This document shows positions 11,301-17,300 of a DNA stretch of 64,000 nt, piece after piece. The stretch's first letter is position 1; each line of letters begins with the position of its first letter. Source of the stretch: Leuctra nigra (lineage: Eukaryota; Arthropoda; Insecta; Plecoptera; Leuctridae); NCBI GenBank assembly GCA_934045905.1, contig OW203771.1:24994069-25058068 (forward strand), read 5' to 3'. A program made the position numbers and the translations under genes. The notes under the pieces were generated by a model. That model did no database searches. It saw only the letters and a program-made list of their open reading frames with translations, and was not told where the DNA came from.

Positions 11301-14300
11301 AACCTCTTTCCCTCGTGCTTACATCGTTTCACCCGGTTATGTCCTCAAACGTAATTAAAACTTATTGTCAGGTTTACGGCCTGACATGTAAGGGCACTGC
11401 GAGTGTACTCAACGACAAGGCAACCAAGTGTCTTCGCAAGATGATGAGCATATCAACGTTTAGACGCAGGAACTACATCCTCGATCAGGTATGTTACATC
11501 GAAAACCTACAATCTCTATCCAACTTCGTCCGTGGACTGTAGGACTGTAGTGTACTGCTAAGCGGCCCCTATTCTGGTTTTATTGAGACATATAATTAAT
11601 ATATACTGTTTACAATCAGAACATGTATTATTGAGTGAGCAAAGCAAGCATTCCTTTTGACACGGACCTCTTTTTTTTTCTTTTTTTTTGGCTGCTACCT
11701 GAAGCAATACAAGTTGCACCGTTACACCGATCGATCTGAAATTTTATACACGTGATAAGACAACCTTTTCTGTTTGAAAACCGTTCATTGGTTAGAATTT
11801 AAATAAATATAGACTACTGATAGGTTGAAAAATGAAAATGGTCTTCGATAAATCTGATCAAACTCATATTTTGCATGGTCATTAAGACCAACAATATCTC
11901 TTATTTTACAAATTTTCATCCCAATCACTCAATCAGTTAAGAACGTATGCACTTATTGCCATTTTTAATAGCTGTCAGAAATGAAGTATCAAAATGACTG
12001 TTTTCCATGTTTAGAAGATATTTTCACGTTTCAATGAAAAGCAAACACTTTTATGTTGATTGAGTGGATCATATTTCAATTCAATATGGATGTATATGTT
12101 AATTCTGTGCATTTTGTACTCATTTCCGGTTCGAGAATATGTACGTATACTGGTGCTCGCTCATCAACGCGGTACACTGCTGAGCGTTTTTCTAGTTTAA
12201 AATACGAACTTATTAGGAGGATATTTATTTATGTATTATTTATTTATGTGTCAGGTATTCCTACAATCTGATAAATGTAAGGTGATGTCAGACCGCGCCT
12301 GAAGAAGTTGTCCTTGTCTCATTACATTATCACGCGACATTGAACTTTGCCATTATAATTTATAATCGACAATTAGTTGGAATCCCGAACAAAGTAGCGA
12401 TTGCCAATTGTACACAAAATATGGAAGTTTTGATTACAACATCAATACCTACTTGTAAACAAGATTCTTAGTGTAGGTAGTATTTTCCGAAAAGGTATTA
12501 ATCTAAATCTTGAATTAGGTAAATGACCAAAGAAACGTATAAATAATTGTTACTCGATGCATATTTGTAGACGATTGTGAGCGCAGAGGCACAGAGACGC
12601 AAGATGTTCCAGTATCGACGATTCCTACGCCGAGCAATAGTTGTCGTCCCTACCGACAAGGAGTTCAAGAGGCGATGTGCAAATCAGCCTGAACACAGGG
12701 ACTTTGGCTTGACGAAGAAACATATGTGGTACTTCAAAGGTATGTAATTTACTAATTTTGGGATAAAGTGGAATTCTCTATGCTTGTACTAGTTGGAAGA
12801 GTTTAAGAATCTACGTATACATGGTTTATGCCTGCAGTGGTACATTATAACATGTGCAGCTATTGGTTGTTTAACTTATAAACAGATAATTACATAATAG
12901 TCAAACATTACATTGATAATAGAGATTGGACGCAAGCTAAACTAGGTACTAGGTAAGGACTAGAGCCTTGTTTACAGTTCGGCGTTCGTTCGACGTTCGG
13001 CGCTTGACGTTTAACCTCCTGATTGGCCAACGTCGAGCGCTGGCGTTCAAGGTCAAAGATAAACCATGTTAATCTTTCAGCGCTAGCGCTGAGCGTTGAA
13101 CGCCGAACTGTAAACGTACCTTAAGATGTCTGGAAATAATACTGCATATGATTTTTCTTAGAAAGCAGAGCCACCAAGATAATATTTAAAATGGTCTATC
13201 TACCCTGTAACTCATGGGCACATGCATTTCTGATAGGTAAATTTTTTATACCCGGCCGGGTAAATAGAACAAAAAAATATTTTCCGCTCTCAATCTGCTG
13301 CCCCATCCGTTTCCTTAGGGAGAGTTACACTCAGGACACACCACAACCATACATTGGTAGGTTGGAAGTCTATCTTGCGTACATCCCCTCCATCAGTCCC
13401 CCTCCTATACCCACCAATAATTGATTTTAAATATTATCTCGGTGGCTCTGCTTTCTTAGAAAAATCATATGCAGTTTGATTTCCAGACACCTTAGTCCCT
13501 GTTTCAACAATAGGTAAAACACTAAACTAGGTACTAGGTAAGGACTAGAGCCTTGTTTACAGTTCGGCGTTCGTTCGACGTTCGGCGCTTGACGTTTAAC
13601 CTCCTGATTGGCCAACGTCGAGCGCTGGCGTTCAAGGTCAAAGATAAACCATGTTAATCTTTCAGCGCTAGCGCTGAGCGTTGAACGCCGAACTGTAAAC
13701 GTACCTTAAGATGTCTGGAAATAATACTGCATATGATTTTTCTTAGAAAGCAGAGCCACCAAGATAATATTTAAAATGGTCTATCTACCCTGTAACTCAT
13801 GGGCACATGCATTTCTGATGAAATTACGAACAATGAATTACGAGCCTGCTGCTGGTTTAAATTGTTGAGATTTGGAAAATATGAATATTAAATTCAGTTT
13901 TACTAGAAACAATCCAGCGGTATAAACAATGTGCTCAGTCCGTTCAATCTATGTTCGCAATTGGTCGGCCGCGTCTTGGGATGAATAGGCGTCAGCAAGG
14001 AAGGAAAATGGCGTAACGTGTAATAATGGCATACCCGGGTATGTGCCCTGTACCCTGTCTTCTAGTTTGTACTGCCACGCTTTGCCTGACAGTCGATTGC
14101 GTTTCAGCGAACTTCACCCTGCCCGAGACAGGTGACGTGTTCCACGAAGTCAAGTTCTCGGAGCTGAGGCGGGAGACGGCACAGAAGGTGATGACGTCGT
14201 ACAACAATGAAGGTCAGGACTTGCTCTTCTCGCAACGCCAGTCTGCGGGCTTGAGAAGTGGTGAACAAGGTAAGCTGGAATTCTTTGTTTGTACCATTCG

Positions 14301-17300
14301 GTCCGATTTTATGAGCACCAAAACATTGAATTAACACTCACAAATAAAATGATTAAGGATGCATTAGTACGATACTCATAGTACTTTCTCTGCCTGTTTT
14401 TTGTAGGCACTGCCCAGGTCATACCCATCTCCCTATCAATTGGGGACCTCAGTCTCTATAATTATGAGCAAAATTGGTTGAAAAGTGAGAATGTGCTATT
14501 ATCAAGTTCATGTTTATTATTTAGTGTGGTCATTGAGACCAGCATTTATTCATAGTATTTTATAAATTATTTACTTACCTTTTCGATAGATACAGTAAAA
14601 TGCAGTGTACCTGTAATTACTTTAATCTTAGACTAACTTATTCATGAATACAACGTGCTCGCTGTTACATGTAAATGTATTTTGCTGCGTTTTTGTAATA
14701 AGTAATGTCATTACTTTCAGATTTGAGGAATACAATTGAGAATAGAAAGAAGAAGTTTCGAAGGAACGAATCGTCGCCCCAGATAATTTCTCTAGTTGCA
14801 GGTAAATTCTGTGGATATGTAGACTCAAGAGGACAATGAAGATTTTTAGAATTGAAATGTGTGTTTCCTTCCCATGATTAGAATATAAAGAGGGTACGCT
14901 GGACGTAGTGAAGCTTTCGGTCAAAACATGTTTAGAGAGCCTAAGACGTGGGTTAGGACGTACAGAAATTAAAAAAAAGAAAGTACCTAGGTCAGTGGTA
15001 GAGATGTAATATTCCCGGGAATTTATTTTTTCGGGAATATTCCCGGGAATATTCCCCAAACCGGGAATTTATTGGGAATTTACTACAGGGATGAGTAAAG
15101 ATTAAGAAAAACATTATTAAAGCATGTTTATGTTTTGAGATGTCATAAGACAGGGGTTGGCAACCTGCGGCTCCTTGGTGGGTTTTGATTGGCTCTTTAT
15201 AATTTAAATAAAGATCTGGAATCGAAATATTTGAAAATTCGAAAAAACGCCCTGCGGGGCAATATCAAGAGAGAGGGTGGGGTGGGGGGGCTTCGTCAAA
15301 ATAGCAGAATAAACTAGTACTTCAATTGATTATTTTTGGTGTATTATATTTGATTGCCTGCTGCGGCTCGCATTATTATCTAATTTATAAATTTTTCGGA
15401 AATTGGCTCCGTCACCAAAAAAGGTTACCGAACCCTGTCATAAGATAACAAGAAAATTAATGTCAAAATAGAGAATACTAAGAGGTTATGACATACCACA
15501 AAATAAGAACATTATACATTTGAATTTATAATGAAAAAGTAAATTCCCGATTTGGGGAATATTCCCCAAATTTGCTCTGGAATATTCCCGGGAACGGGGA
15601 ATATTCCCGCTGGGCATCACTAGTCAGTGGTACTCAACCTGCGGCCCGCGGGACTAATTTTTGTGGCCCCCCACAAAATTTGATGTTATTCAAATTTTGA
15701 TGTTTTGATGTTTGGTATTTGATGTTTCAAATACCTACTTATTCACAAAATGTGTACTGTGAAAATAATATTTTAAAAAATAATGATTTCTCATTTCATT
15801 TGAGAGAAATTGAGAGTCGTTATTTTATTATCCACGCATTGGGCTGAAAATGCGACGAAAGCTAAATGTAACTTCATACTTGTTGCAACGAAAATGAAGC
15901 CTTTTACCAATTCCGAAAATTTTAAAAGAGTGTATTGTTTTGGCGAGTGAAACATAGTTCAATTCGTTTCCTAATAAACAAGGCACTGAATGAAGCAGGC
16001 ACGTAAGCAGACTGCAGGGTGCTAGCTGACTGACCTCCCCACTATCACCATACAAAATTAAGTTTAGCGTATCAGAATCACTTAAATTGTTCCAACGTTC
16101 CAAATCTGAATAAAAAACGCCCTACGGGCAACAATTGGAGGATAGTTTGCTTCAGATTGTGTATTTTAGAGCCCCAGAATCAATTTTAAATTGTTCAATT
16201 CTAAAAAACGCCCTGCGGGGCTAAGGCTGTGGAGCTCCCCCCCCCCCCATGATAAGAGTTGCTTCTAGAATGAAGTAATGTGAGCATTATTGTACTTTAT
16301 TTAAAAGTGCGGCCCTCCAACAAAAGCAAATTTGTATTATTGGCCCGCAAGTCAAAAAGGTTGAGTACCACTAACCTAGGTAATTTGTTTCAATTTATGT
16401 TGTTTTTTCAGATATGGAGATTCAAATCGAGAATGAGCACAGGCGTCAGAGGGATGAGGTGTCACCCGAGATATTTCCTCTAGTTGCAGGTAATTTCCGT
16501 AGATATGTATTTGTAGATAGGTATAAGCGAGAATGAAGAGCAGAAAGACAACCGACAGAACTGTCCAACTGGATCAATATAATTTAATGCCAGCTACAAT
16601 TGGTCATTAATCATTAATTAATTTATTATCAATTATTATAATCTAAATTTACATAATTTGATAAGAATGAGAATGGAAATAAATTATGGTTATTATGTAG
16701 ACTCGATAGAAAATACTCAATCAATGAAGATATTTCACATAGGTAGTATCCTTCCTAGTAAAGGAGTACCTATGTGATGAGTACCTACACTGGGCAAAAT
16801 GATGATCAAAACACACACTTTGAAGTAGAACCTGTAGAAATTAAATTATATTTTAAATGCTTTTGGAAAGGTTCAGTCAGGCTCAACCTGACTTCATTGT
16901 TCAAACAAGCCTATAAACATGCTATATCTGATCTGCTCCACAAGAGAGGGGAATAGGATCATGTAAACTTTATATACCTACATCTTTTGAATTTAAAACA
17001 ATTCTTTTAGTAAAGTAATGCAGACAGGTTGTGCTTTATCATGCAATTGGACGTTTAATGGCTATTAAAACATAGTAATAATTGAGAATTGAATTTTGAT
17101 TCTATTGCTCTTATCTTGTGGTAGAAATAGGATCGAAATAGAAAGTATAGTTTTTGCTTCTTTGTAGATCATCACGGAAACAGTGTCGGGGAACCGTGTC
17201 CGATATATCCCCGAGTCTTAAATCCCTCTTCTTCCCCGAGGAGCCTCTTCGAGTACCCCATTCCGTGTCCTTTCGACCAAGTCTACAATCATGACATGTA

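Larger units (their letters stand above)
14993..16373. mobile_element. Composite hAT-type insertion with 8-bp target duplication
   Basis: The block is flanked by the octamer ACCTAGGT at 14985-14992 and 16374-16381. It starts CAGTGGTAGAGATG and ends GGTTGAGTACCACTA. It comprises a left part (to about 15624) whose ends are rich in GGGAATATTCCC palindromes, and a right hAT-like part at 15625-16373. A third hAT element is inserted in the left part (15151-15437). No transposase frame is present. It separates the two duplicated mini-exons. Confidence 0.75.
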
